Below are positions 10,168 through 19,077 of a stretch of 64,000 nucleotides of DNA, piece by piece. Position numbers and translations under genes: made by a program. The DNA is taken from assembly GCA_011742915.1 (NCBI GenBank), contig JAAQTN010000017.1, positions 32,044 to 96,043 on the forward strand. The letters are read 5' to 3'. Source of the stretch: Billgrantia desiderata. Lineage in GTDB: Bacteria > Pseudomonadota > Gammaproteobacteria > Pseudomonadales > Halomonadaceae. The notes under the pieces are model-generated. The model was given only the letters and a program-made list of their open reading frames with translations, was not told where the DNA came from and searched no databases. Position 1 is the first letter of the stretch, and each line of letters opens with the position of its first letter.

Positions 10168-10990
10168 GCTGCTGGGCATGAGCGCCAACGTGCCCACCGA
10201 CATCTGCTTCAGTTTCACCGGCTTCCTGCATCGCGGCGGCGGCACCGGGCCCCATCGTGACGGCTGGGGTATCGCCTTCTACGAGGCGGGCGGCTATCGC
10301 GATTTCCGCGATCCTCACCCGTCGATCCGCTCGCCCATTGCCCGGTTGATCACCGACTATCCGATCAAGTCCCATATCGCCATCAGCCACATCCGGCAGG
10401 CCAATGTCGGCCAAGTTCGCCTGGCCAACACCCACCCCTTTACCCGGGAAATGTGGGGCAGAACCTGGTGCTACGCACACAATGGTCAGCTTGAAGAGTG
10501 GCAGGAATTGCCCCTGAGCTTCTACCGGCCGGTGGGCGATACCGACAGCGAACATGCCTTCTGTTGGCTGCTGGCCAGCTTGCGCGAGCGCTTCGCCGAG
10601 GCACCGCGACTGGCAACGAGCGATACGCTGCTGAGCGAAGAACACCAGGCGCTCTGGCAACGCCTCCATGGCCTGTGCGAAACGCTGCGCGGCAAAGGAG
10701 TCTTCAATCTGCTGCTGGCCGACGGCGAGTTTCTCTACACCTATTGCTCGACCAAGCTGGCCCACATCACGCGGCGGGCTCCGTTCGGCAGCGCCGAGCT
10801 CTCGGATGCCGAGCTGACGGTCAACTTTGCCGAGCATACGACCCCCGACGACATCGTCTCGGTGATTGCGACGGAGCCGCTGACCAGTAACGAGGCATGG
10901 GTTCGCATGGTGCCGGGTGAGCTACTGGTGTGGCGGCATGGGCGGATCGTGGCCCGCTTCGTGGCCGAGGCACCGACTGAACGAGACTGA
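10160..10990 (+). CDS. Class II glutamine amidotransferase (YafJ family)
   Basis: 276 residues. The start is set by the need for a catalytic Cys at position 2 (MCELLGMS) and by GGGAGGAG at 10148-10154. Other Ntn motifs are the GTGPHRDGWGIAFY region, HIRQANVG and CYAHNGQL. The family resembles E. coli YafJ: it has a stand-alone glutaminase domain and the acceptor is unknown. It overlaps the VWA gene, implying coupled translation. Confidence 0.92.
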   Translation: MCELLGMSANVPTDICFSFTGFLHRGGGTGPHRDGWGIAFYEAGGYRDFRDPHPSIRSPIARLITDYPIKSHIAISHIRQANVGQVRLANTHPFTREMWGRTWCYAHNGQLEEWQELPLSFYRPVGDTDSEHAFCWLLASLRERFAEAPRLATSDTLLSEEHQALWQRLHGLCETLRGKGVFNLLLADGEFLYTYCSTKLAHITRRAPFGSAELSDAELTVNFAEHTTPDDIVSVIATEPLTSNEAWVRMVPGELLVWRHGRIVARFVAEAPTERD

Positions 10991-11078
10991 GCCCTTTGCC
11001 CGCGCCGGCTTGCCTTTCTGGCCGATTTTGCCCAGCTTGGTAGACAAAGGAGCACCCTGAAACCGCGTATTCTTGTGT

Positions 11079-11093
11079 GAACGATCGTTTGAA
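11079..11093 (+). promoter_or_regulatory. PsrA-like operator upstream of fadD
   Basis: GAAC-GATC-GTTTGAA is a partial inverted repeat with a four-base centre. Its right half, GTTTGAA, is identical to that of the perfect repeat before the acyl-CoA dehydrogenase at 40291. The published PsrA core is (G/C)AAAC-N4-GTTT(G/C). It lies about 115 bases before the fadD ATG. The binding protein is inferred. Confidence 0.5.
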
Positions 11094-11101
11094 TCGTACG
11101 T

Positions 11102-11129
11102 TTTACAGACGAGCGATGCCTGGTATATC
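11102..11129 (+). promoter_or_regulatory. Candidate fadD promoter
   Basis: TTTACA (11102-11107) and TATATC (11124-11129) are 16 bases apart, directly downstream of the PsrA-like box. The -35 is 5 of 6 and the -10 is 4 of 6. Other AT-rich hexamers nearby could serve, so this is tentative. Confidence 0.3.
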
Positions 11130-11207
11130 GTACGGGCTTTGTCACAACAAGAACCGTCGGGGTCGAGGGTGAGTGACCGTGTCGACGAAGCTGTGGAGAT
11201 AGCGCCT

Positions 11208-12881
11208 ATGAATGAACAAGCCAACGCCGGTATTCTCAATGGACCTGAGCTGGAAGGCATGGATCGGTACCGGTCGCTGATGGACGTCTTCCATGAGGCA
11301 GTGAAACGTTTTGCCGACAATCCGGCATTCACCTGCATGGGTCAGACACTCACCTTTGCCGAACTCGACCGTCTCTCGGCCGATTTCGCCGCCTGGCTGC
11401 AGCACGAGACCGGGCTGCAGCCAGGCGATCGCATTGCGATTCAACTGCCCAACGTACTGCAGTTCCCTATCGCGGTGTTTGGCGCCTTGCGCGCCGGCCT
11501 GGTGGTGGTCAATACCAACCCGCTCTACACCGAGCGCGAGATGGCGCATCAGTTCAAGGACTCCGGTGCCCGGGCGATCCTGATTCTGGCCAACATGGCC
11601 AGCAAGCTCGAGAAGGTGCTCGATCGTACCGACATCGAGCACGTGCTGGTCACCGAGCTTGGCGACATGCACGGTTTCCCCAAGCGTTTTCTCATCAACG
11701 CCGTGGTCAAGTACGTCAAGAAGATGGTGCCCTCCTACTCGCTGCCGATGGCGATACCGTTCCGCAAGGCGCTGAAGGACGGTGCTTCGCGTCAGCATCG
11801 CGAAGTCGAGCGGGGGCTCGACGACATCGCCGCGTTGCAGTACACCGGCGGCACCACCGGCCTGCCCAAGGGCACCATGCTCACCCACTGCAACCTGGTG
11901 GCCAACATGCTGCAGGCTGACGCCGCCATTGGCCCGGGCCTGGATGAGGGCAAGGAGGTGGTGATCGCGCCGCTGCCGGTCTATCACATCTATACCTTCA
12001 CCGTGAACTGCCTGTTCCTGATGAAGACCGGCAACCACTCGATCCTGATTCCCAACCCCCGGGACCTGGACAACTTCGTCAAGGAACTGCAGAAGATCAA
12101 GTTCACCGCCTTCATCGGTTTGAACACGCTGTTCAATGCGCTGTGCAACCGTGAGGATTTCCGCAAGCTCGACTTCTCGCAACTGCACCTGACCATCTCC
12201 GGCGGCATGGCGCTGACCAAGGCCTCGGCGGAACGCTGGAAGGAGGTCACGGGATGCGACATCGCCGAGGGCTACGGGCTCACCGAAACCGCGCCGGTGG
12301 TCAGCTTCAACCCCATCGACGCCATTCAGCTCGGCACCATCGGCAAGCCGGTGGCGGGCACCGCGGTCAAAGTGGTGGATAGCGACGGCAATACTCTGCC
12401 GCTGGGCGAGCCGGGCGAGCTGTGCGTGAAGGGTCCACAGGTGATGAAGGGCTACTGGAACCTGGATGAAGAGACCGCCAAGGTACTGAGTGACGATGGC
12501 TGGTTCTCCACCGGCGACATCGCCGTGCTGCAGGAGGACGGCTACATCAAGATCGTCGACCGCAAGAAGGACATGATCCTGGTGTCGGGCTTCAACGTCT
12601 ATCCCAACGAGATCGAGGACGTGGTGGCCGGTCATCCGGGCGTGGTCGAGTCGGCGGCTGTCGGGGTGAAGGACGAGGACAGCGGCGAGGCGGTGAAGCT
12701 GTTCGTGGTCAAGCGCGACGAGAGCCTGGACGAGAAGACGCTGCGCGAGTGGTGCAAGAAGGAGCTGGCCGGCTACAAGGTGCCCAAGTTCGTCGAGTTC
12801 CGTGACGAGTTGCCCAAGACCAACGTCGGCAAGGTGCTGCGCCGTCAGTTGCGCGACGAGGAAGGCGACAGCAAGGAGTAG
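11208..12881 (+). CDS. fadD: Long-chain fatty acid-CoA ligase
   Basis: 557 residues from the ATG at 11208 (GGAG at 11194-11197), the normal FadD length; an open frame continues upstream but its codons overlap the operator region. ANL superfamily motifs are present: P-loop YTGGTTGLPKGT (about residue 210), EGYGLTETAPV, and GWFSTGDIAV before the C-terminal domain with the catalytic lysine in TNVGKVLRRQ. It activates imported fatty acids to acyl-CoA at the inner membrane for beta-oxidation. A strong terminator follows, so it is probably a single-gene transcript. Confidence 0.96.
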   Translation: MNEQANAGILNGPELEGMDRYRSLMDVFHEAVKRFADNPAFTCMGQTLTFAELDRLSADFAAWLQHETGLQPGDRIAIQLPNVLQFPIAVFGALRAGLVVVNTNPLYTEREMAHQFKDSGARAILILANMASKLEKVLDRTDIEHVLVTELGDMHGFPKRFLINAVVKYVKKMVPSYSLPMAIPFRKALKDGASRQHREVERGLDDIAALQYTGGTTGLPKGTMLTHCNLVANMLQADAAIGPGLDEGKEVVIAPLPVYHIYTFTVNCLFLMKTGNHSILIPNPRDLDNFVKELQKIKFTAFIGLNTLFNALCNREDFRKLDFSQLHLTISGGMALTKASAERWKEVTGCDIAEGYGLTETAPVVSFNPIDAIQLGTIGKPVAGTAVKVVDSDGNTLPLGEPGELCVKGPQVMKGYWNLDEETAKVLSDDGWFSTGDIAVLQEDGYIKIVDRKKDMILVSGFNVYPNEIEDVVAGHPGVVESAAVGVKDEDSGEAVKLFVVKRDESLDEKTLREWCKKELAGYKVPKFVEFRDELPKTNVGKVLRRQLRDEEGDSKE

Positions 12882-12926
12882 CACGGCCGCGATTGGCCGA
12901 ACTCCGCTTCCCGGCGTTACAATGAT

Positions 12927-12963
12927 CTGCCCGCTCCGGTGGCCTGGAGCGGGCAGGTTTTTT
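12927..12963 (+). terminator. Rho-independent terminator after fadD
   Basis: Perfect 11-base-pair stem CTGCCCGCTCC / GGAGCGGGCAG with an eight-base loop, followed by GTTTTTT. It ends 45 bases after the fadD stop and just before hrpA. Confidence 0.92.
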
Positions 12964-12982
12964 CCATGGCAAGAGGATGGCT

Positions 12983-15900
12983 GTGAGCACCGCAACCCCT
13001 ACTGGTTCTGCCAATGCCGCCGACAGGGCTGCGCTGGAGCGTCTGGAGCGCGCTTTGGATGAGGTCATGCTGCGTGATCGCGAGACGCTCACGCGCAGGC
13101 TCAAGGGCCTCGAGCGACGGCTGCGGGAGGGTAAGCCGGTGGATCGCGGCCTGGCCGAGGTGGTGCGCGGCATCGAGCGCTCCGCGGCGCTGGTGGCCAG
13201 GCGCCGCGCACAGACGGTAACGCTCGACTATCCCGCCGAGCTGCCGGTAGCGGAACGGCGAGACGAGATTCTCGCCGCGCTGCGCGAGCATCAGGTGGTG
13301 GTGGTGGCCGGGGAGACCGGCTCGGGCAAGACCACCCAGCTGCCCAAGCTGTGCCTGGAGCTGGGCCTGGGACGGCGCGGTTTGATCGGCCACACCCAGC
13401 CGCGGCGGCTGGCGGCGCGCTCGGTGGCCACGCGTCTGGCCGAGGAGCTCCAGGTCCCGCTGGGCGAGCAGGTGGGCTATCAGGTGCGCTTCACCGACCA
13501 GAGTAGCGACGACACCCTGGTCAAGCTGATGACCGACGGCATCCTGCTGGCCGAGACCCGCCACGACCCGGATCTGACCCGCTACGAAGCGATCGTCATC
13601 GACGAGGCCCACGAGCGCAGTCTCAACATCGATTTCCTGCTCGGCTACCTCAAGCGGCTGCTGCCACGGCGGCCGGAGCTCAAGGTGATCATCACCTCGG
13701 CCACCATCGACGTGGCGCGCTTCGCCGAGCACTTCGCGCTGCCCGGGAAGGATGGCGTGCCCCGACCGGCGCCAGTGGTAGAGGTGTCGGGGCGTACCTA
13801 CCCGGTTGAGGTACGCTACCGGCCGCTGGTGCGCGAGGAGGAGGACGAGGCCGACCGCACCCTGCAGGAGGGCATTCTCCACGCGGTGGAGGAGATCGAG
13901 CAGATCGAGCGGGAAAAGCGCTGGTTCCACGGCCCGCGGGACATCCTGGTGTTCCTGCCCGGCGAGCGCGAGATTCGCGAGACTGCCGATACGCTGCGCC
14001 GCGCCGACCTCAAGGCCACCGAGATCCTGCCGCTCTACGCGCGGCTCTCCAACGCCGAGCAGAACCGCGTCTTCGCCCCCCACGCCGGACGGCGCATCGT
14101 GCTGGCCACCAACGTCGCCGAGACTTCGCTCACGGTGCCGGGCATTCGCTACGTGATCGACCCGGGGCTGGTGCGCATCAGCCGCTACAGCTATCGCTCC
14201 AAGATCCAGCGGCTGCCGGTGGAGCCGGTCAGCCAGGCCAGCGCCGACCAGCGCAAGGGGCGCTGCGGGCGCGTGGCGGAAGGGCTTTGCATCCGCCTCT
14301 ATGATGAGGCGGATTTCCTCTCCCGTCCCGAATTCACCGATCCCGAGATCCGGCGCACCAACCTGGCCTCGGTGATCCTGTCGATGCTGTCGCTCAAGCT
14401 CGGCGACATCGAACGGTTCCCCTTCGTCGACCCGCCCGACTCGCGCTTCATCACCGACGGCTTCCGCCTGCTGTTCGAACTGGGTGCGGTGGACGAGAGC
14501 AATCGTCTGACGGCGATAGGGCGCAAGCTCGCCCGGCTGCCCATCGACCCGCGCCTGGCGCGCATGGTGCTGGCCGGCGCCGAGCAGGGCAGCCTGCGCG
14601 ACGTGCTTGTGGTGGTCTCGGCGTTGGCGGTGCAGGACCCGCGCGACCGCCCGGCGGAGAAGCGCGAGGCCGCCGATCAGGCCCACCGCCGCTGGCACGA
14701 CCCGGACTCCGACTTCGTCGCCCTGCTCAACCTGTGGCAGGGCTTCGAGGCGGCCCGTGAGGAACTCTCGGGCAACCGCCTGCGACGCTGGTGCAAGGAG
14801 CGCTACCTCAACTACCTGCGTCTGCGCGAATGGCACGACACCTTCCGCCAGCTGCGTCAGCTGCTGCGCGAGATGGAGATCGAGGTGCCGCCGCCCACGC
14901 CGCCGCCCGAGCCCGCCGGTGAAGGGGAGACCCTCGACCAGGCCCGACAGCAGGCCCGCCGGCAGAACGCCGTGCAGCTGCACAAGGCGCTGCTGCCGGG
15001 GCTGCTCTCGCATCTGGGCATGCTCACCGAAAACCGCGAATACCTGGGCGCACGTAACCGCAAGTTCGTCATCCACCCCGGCTCCGGGCTGGCCAAGAAA
15101 GCGCCCAAGTGGCTGATGGCCTTCGAGCTGGTGGAGACCACCCGGCTGTTCGCGCGAACGGTGGCCAGGATCGAGCCGCAGTGGATCGAACCCGTGGCCG
15201 GGCATCTGGTCAAGCGCAGCCATAGCGAACCCCACTGGGAGATGAAGCGTGCCCAGGTGGTGGCCAAGGAGCAGGTCACCCTGTTCGGTCTGCCCATCGT
15301 CAGCGGGCGCAGCGTGCACTATGGGCCGATTGCGCCGCAGGAGTCGCGCGAACTGTTCATCCGCCGCGCGCTGGTGGAGGGGAATTTCCGCACCAAGGGT
15401 GAGTTCTTCGACTACAATCGCGCTCTGGTGGAGGAGGTCGAGGAGCTGGAGGATCGCGCCCGCAAGCGCGACATTCTGGTCGACGAGGAGACGCTGTTCG
15501 CCTTCTACGACGAGCGCATCCCCGAGGATATCGTCAACGGCAAGGGCTTCGAGGCGTGGCGCAGCAAGGCCGAGGCCAAGGATCCCGCCATCCTCAAGTT
15601 CGACCGCGCCGCGCTGCTGGCCCGGGAGGCCGCGGAGGTCACCCAGGCTCAGTACCCCGATGAGCTGGTGCTCGGTGGAGTGCGTTATCCGCTTGTCTAC
15701 CGCTTCGAACCCGGCGCGCCGGACGACGGCGTGACGCTGACGGTGCCGGCGGCAATGCTGCCGCAGCTGCCGCGGGCACGGCTCGAGTGGCTGGTGCCGG
15801 GGCTGCTGCGCGAGAAGTGCATCGCCCTGCTCAAGTCGCTGCCCAAGTCGATCCGCCGCCAGGTGGTGCCGATTCCCGACTGGGTCGACGCGGCGCTGGA

Positions 15901-17023
15901 GACTCTCACGCCCGACGACGTGCCGCTCAGCGAGGCGCTGGGGGAGTTTCTGCGCCGCCGCACCGGGGTGCGCGTGCACCCCGACGATTGGCGCTACGAC
16001 CAGCTCGAGCCCCACCTGATCATGAACGTGCGTGTCGTGAATCATGAAGGCAAGGAGCTTGGCCAGGGGCGTGACGTGCGCGAGCTGGAGCGGCGCTTCG
16101 AGGCGGCAGCGGGCGAGGGTGCCCGGGCGCTGGCGGCCGAAGTCAGCGACGCACCGGACGTCGCCGGGCTACCCGACACCCCGCTGCCCGCGTCGCGGGT
16201 GACCACTCAGGTGGGTATCCGGGTCGAAGCGTATCCGGCGCTGGTGCCGGAAGGAGACGCCTTCCGCATCGAGCTGTTCGATCACCCCGGCAAGGCCGAG
16301 CAGGCCCATCGCCGCGGCGTGGTGCGGCTGGCCATGACCCGCCTGCCCGAGCAGGTGCGTGTCATCCAGCAGCTCAAGGGGCTCGACGCCTGCGCTCTGC
16401 TGTTCACCAAGGTGGGCAGCAAGCGGGTCCTGGTCGACGACGTGGTCGAAGCAGTCTTCGCCCGTAGCATGGGCATGGCACCGTTGCCGCGCAGCAACGC
16501 CGAGCTCGAGGCTCGCCTCGCTGCGACCCGCGGCGAACTGGTGCCCACTGCCGAAGCGCTGGTTGCCACGCTCAAGCGAGCGTTGGAAGGCCACCTGGCC
16601 GTGACCAAGGCGCTGAAGGGCAACCTGAACCTGGCGCTGGCCTTGGTATACAGTGATTTGAAGGCGCAGATGCAGCGGTTGGTGCACCCCGGCTTCGTGA
16701 GCGAAGCTGGAGAATGGCTCGAGGAGTACCCGCGTTACATGGAGGCGGCCCTGATTCGCCTGGAGAAAGCCCCGCGCGAGCGCATGCGCGATCAGATGCA
16801 CATGCAGGAGGTGCAGGACTTCGAGGCGCGCTTGGCCGCGCGCCGTGAGAGTCAGCGCCGCGGTGGCCACGAGGATCCCGAGCTGGTGGAATTCGGCTGG
16901 TGGATCGAGGAACTGCGGGTTTCGCTGTTCGCCCAGCAGTTGGGCACCCGCATGCCGGTTTCCGTCAAGCGCCTCGAGCGACGCTGGATGGAACTGACAG
17001 GACACGGTCAAGGTGGGGCCTGA
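12983..17023 (+). CDS. hrpA: ATP-dependent RNA helicase HrpA
   Basis: 1346 residues from the GTG at 12983. This start is chosen because AGAGG at 12972-12976 would be too close to the in-frame ATG at 12977. DEAH-box helicase motifs: GETGSGKTTQ (about 110), TQPRRLAARS, DEAHERS (about 206), ITSATID, and QRKGRCGRVAEG (motif VI). The helicase-associated, OB-fold and long C-terminal DUF3418-type regions follow. The size matches E. coli HrpA (1300). The family helps rescue stalled ribosomes and process mRNA. The gene stands alone after the fadD terminator. Confidence 0.96.
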   Translation: MSTATPTGSANAADRAALERLERALDEVMLRDRETLTRRLKGLERRLREGKPVDRGLAEVVRGIERSAALVARRRAQTVTLDYPAELPVAERRDEILAALREHQVVVVAGETGSGKTTQLPKLCLELGLGRRGLIGHTQPRRLAARSVATRLAEELQVPLGEQVGYQVRFTDQSSDDTLVKLMTDGILLAETRHDPDLTRYEAIVIDEAHERSLNIDFLLGYLKRLLPRRPELKVIITSATIDVARFAEHFALPGKDGVPRPAPVVEVSGRTYPVEVRYRPLVREEEDEADRTLQEGILHAVEEIEQIEREKRWFHGPRDILVFLPGEREIRETADTLRRADLKATEILPLYARLSNAEQNRVFAPHAGRRIVLATNVAETSLTVPGIRYVIDPGLVRISRYSYRSKIQRLPVEPVSQASADQRKGRCGRVAEGLCIRLYDEADFLSRPEFTDPEIRRTNLASVILSMLSLKLGDIERFPFVDPPDSRFITDGFRLLFELGAVDESNRLTAIGRKLARLPIDPRLARMVLAGAEQGSLRDVLVVVSALAVQDPRDRPAEKREAADQAHRRWHDPDSDFVALLNLWQGFEAAREELSGNRLRRWCKERYLNYLRLREWHDTFRQLRQLLREMEIEVPPPTPPPEPAGEGETLDQARQQARRQNAVQLHKALLPGLLSHLGMLTENREYLGARNRKFVIHPGSGLAKKAPKWLMAFELVETTRLFARTVARIEPQWIEPVAGHLVKRSHSEPHWEMKRAQVVAKEQVTLFGLPIVSGRSVHYGPIAPQESRELFIRRALVEGNFRTKGEFFDYNRALVEEVEELEDRARKRDILVDEETLFAFYDERIPEDIVNGKGFEAWRSKAEAKDPAILKFDRAALLAREAAEVTQAQYPDELVLGGVRYPLVYRFEPGAPDDGVTLTVPAAMLPQLPRARLEWLVPGLLREKCIALLKSLPKSIRRQVVPIPDWVDAALETLTPDDVPLSEALGEFLRRRTGVRVHPDDWRYDQLEPHLIMNVRVVNHEGKELGQGRDVRELERRFEAAAGEGARALAAEVSDAPDVAGLPDTPLPASRVTTQVGIRVEAYPALVPEGDAFRIELFDHPGKAEQAHRRGVVRLAMTRLPEQVRVIQQLKGLDACALLFTKVGSKRVLVDDVVEAVFARSMGMAPLPRSNAELEARLAATRGELVPTAEALVATLKRALEGHLAVTKALKGNLNLALALVYSDLKAQMQRLVHPGFVSEAGEWLEEYPRYMEAALIRLEKAPRERMRDQMHMQEVQDFEARLAARRESQRRGGHEDPELVEFGWWIEELRVSLFAQQLGTRMPVSVKRLERRWMELTGHGQGGA

Positions 17024-17101
17024 CCCGCCGATAAACGAGACATGAGGCATCGGTTCGCCGATGCCAGCCAGCGGTCAGCAGGCCGCATGAGGGAGAAACT
17101 G

Positions 17102-18223
17102 ATGACAGACGTCGTGATTACCGGTACGGGACTCTTCACGCCGGAGCACGCCATCGACAACGATGCGCTGGTCGCCTCGTTCAACGCCTGGGTGGATATC
17201 GAGAACGAACGCCATGCCGCCGCCATCGCGGCCGGCGAGCGCGAACCGCTGGCATATTCGAGCAGCGAGTTCATCGTCAAGGCATCGGGGATCCACAGTC
17301 GCTACGTGCTGGATGCCGAGGGCATTCTCGACCCCGAGCGCATGCGTCCGCGTCTGCCCCAGCGCAGCAACGACGAACCCTCCATCCAGTGTGAGATGGG
17401 GCTTGCGGCCGCGACCCAGGCCCTCGCGGCCGCCGGCGTCGAGGCCGGTGACATCGACATGGTGATCGTCGCCTGTTCCAACCTGGAGCGCCCCTATCCG
17501 GCGGTAGCGGTGGAACTGCAGGCGGCGCTGGGCACCACCGGGCATGCGTTCGACATGAACGTGGCCTGCAGTTCGGCGACCTTCGCCATCGACCTGGCGG
17601 CAGGCGCCATTCGCGGCGGCAACGTCAAGCGCGCGCTGGTGGTCAATCCCGAGATCTGCTCGGCCCACCTCAACTTCCGCGACCGCGACAGCCATTTCAT
17701 CTTCGGCGATGCTTGCACCGCGATCGTGCTGGAGAGTGCCGAGCTGGCCACCGCCGAGAGTCGCTTCGAGATCCTCGGGACGCGCCTGGCCACTCGCTTC
17801 TCCAATGCCATTCGCAACAATGCCGGCTTCCTCAATCGTGTCACCGACAGCGACCCGCTGGCCAGCGACAAGCTGTTCGTGCAAGAGGGGCGGCGGGTGT
17901 TCAAGGAGGTCTGTCCCATGGTGGCGGCCATGATCAGCGATCATCTGGCCAGCCTCGACCTGTCCGGCGACGACCTTGCGCGCCTGTGGCTGCACCAGGC
18001 CAACCACCATATGAACGACCTGATCGCCCGGCGGGTACTGGGCCACGATCCCGAACCCGGACAGGCACCGATCATCCTCGATCGCTATGCCAACACCAGC
18101 TCCGCGGGTTCGATCATTGCCTTCCATCTGCACCGTGATGACCTGACGTCGGGCGACATAGGGGTGGTCTGCTCGTTCGGCGCCGGGTACAGTGCCGGCT
18201 GCGTGGTGGTGCGCCGGCTGTGA
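17102..18223 (+). CDS. Beta-ketoacyl-ACP synthase III-like enzyme
   Basis: 373 residues from the ATG at 17102 with GGGAG upstream. The full KAS III triad is present: C156 in NVACSSAT, H298 in LHQANHH and N331 in RYANTSSAGS. At 373 residues it is longer than housekeeping FabH (about 317), has an extended N-terminal region and is not in a fab operon. Pseudomonads have FabH-like enzymes that feed medium-chain acyl-CoA into fatty acid synthesis (PA3286 type); a similar role is possible here. Primer specificity cannot be read from sequence. Confidence 0.88.
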   Translation: MTDVVITGTGLFTPEHAIDNDALVASFNAWVDIENERHAAAIAAGEREPLAYSSSEFIVKASGIHSRYVLDAEGILDPERMRPRLPQRSNDEPSIQCEMGLAAATQALAAAGVEAGDIDMVIVACSNLERPYPAVAVELQAALGTTGHAFDMNVACSSATFAIDLAAGAIRGGNVKRALVVNPEICSAHLNFRDRDSHFIFGDACTAIVLESAELATAESRFEILGTRLATRFSNAIRNNAGFLNRVTDSDPLASDKLFVQEGRRVFKEVCPMVAAMISDHLASLDLSGDDLARLWLHQANHHMNDLIARRVLGHDPEPGQAPIILDRYANTSSAGSIIAFHLHRDDLTSGDIGVVCSFGAGYSAGCVVVRRL

Positions 18224-18259
18224 CCCACCCCCTATGAGAATCTTCAGGAGACGTAGCCG

Positions 18260-19066
18260 ATGGTCGTGAAGCAGACCGGCTTTTTCACACGGGCCCTGGT
18301 CGCCATGTCGCTGTTGGCCATGCTGGCGGGCTGTGCCGGACGGATGGCGGTGGAGGATCGCCATCCCGACGACCCCTGGGAGGGTTTCAATCGCCGGGTG
18401 TTCGCCTTCAACGAGGCGGTCGACCGGGCCGTACTGCGGCCGGTAGCGCGCGGCTACCGCACCGTCACGCCACAGCCGGTGCAGACCGGGGTCGGCAACT
18501 TCTTCTCCAACCTCGGCGAGATCCGCACCGCGCTCAACAGCCTGCTGCAGGGCAAGCCGGCCAACGCCGGTCTCGCGACCTCGCGCTTCGTGATCAACTC
18601 CACGGTGGGTATTGCCGGTCTGTGGGACTTCGCCACCCATATGGGCATCACCGTACAGGACGAGGATTTCGGCCAGACCCTGGGCGTCTGGGGGGTATCG
18701 GAGGGGCCTTACCTGGTGTTGCCGTTCCTGGGCCCCAGCACGGTAAGGGACACCGCCGGCCTGCCGCTGGATACGGTGACCTATCCGCTCTACTACGTGG
18801 AAGACGACAAGGTGCGCTATGGCCTGACCGCGCTGCGTGTCGTCGACGTGCGCGCAGGCTTCCTCGATCAGGAGGAGTTGATCCGGGGGGACCGCTATGT
18901 CTTCATACGCGATGCTTACCTGCAGCGTAGACGCTTCGAAGTCAGCGACGGCGAGCTGGGCGACGACCCGTTCGCCAGCGATGAGTTCGACTTCGATTTC
19001 GATGACGCCGACTTCGACGATGCCTTCGAAGAACCCGAGAGCGACGATGCCGATATCGCCGATTGA
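18260..19066 (+). CDS. mlaA: MlaA (VacJ) outer-membrane lipoprotein
   Basis: 268 residues. The lipoprotein signal ends LAMLAGC with lipid-anchor Cys25. The MlaA domain follows (DPWEGFNRRVFAFNEAVD; NFFSNLGEIRTALNSLLQGK; FGQTLGVWGVSEGPYLVLPFLGPS). MlaA removes misplaced phospholipids from the outer leaflet of the outer membrane and passes them to MlaC. The last 35 residues are extremely acidic (repeated D/E/F), as in many halophile surface proteins. The mlaFEDCB genes are not in this window. The signalling gene starts 11 bases after the stop. Confidence 0.95.
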   Translation: MVVKQTGFFTRALVAMSLLAMLAGCAGRMAVEDRHPDDPWEGFNRRVFAFNEAVDRAVLRPVARGYRTVTPQPVQTGVGNFFSNLGEIRTALNSLLQGKPANAGLATSRFVINSTVGIAGLWDFATHMGITVQDEDFGQTLGVWGVSEGPYLVLPFLGPSTVRDTAGLPLDTVTYPLYYVEDDKVRYGLTALRVVDVRAGFLDQEELIRGDRYVFIRDAYLQRRRFEVSDGELGDDPFASDEFDFDFDDADFDDAFEEPESDDADIAD

Positions 19067-19077
19067 GGTCTGAGCCG

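Noticed and set aside
11073-11207. N-terminal extension of FadD by 45 residues
   Set aside because: It would run through the operator and promoter region, and FadD proteins of 557 residues start at MNEQ-like positions.
12917-16045. A 1042-codon open frame antisense to hrpA
   Set aside because: Long antisense frames are expected in GC-rich genes; the product is low-complexity with no motif, and the sense frame encodes a complete HrpA.
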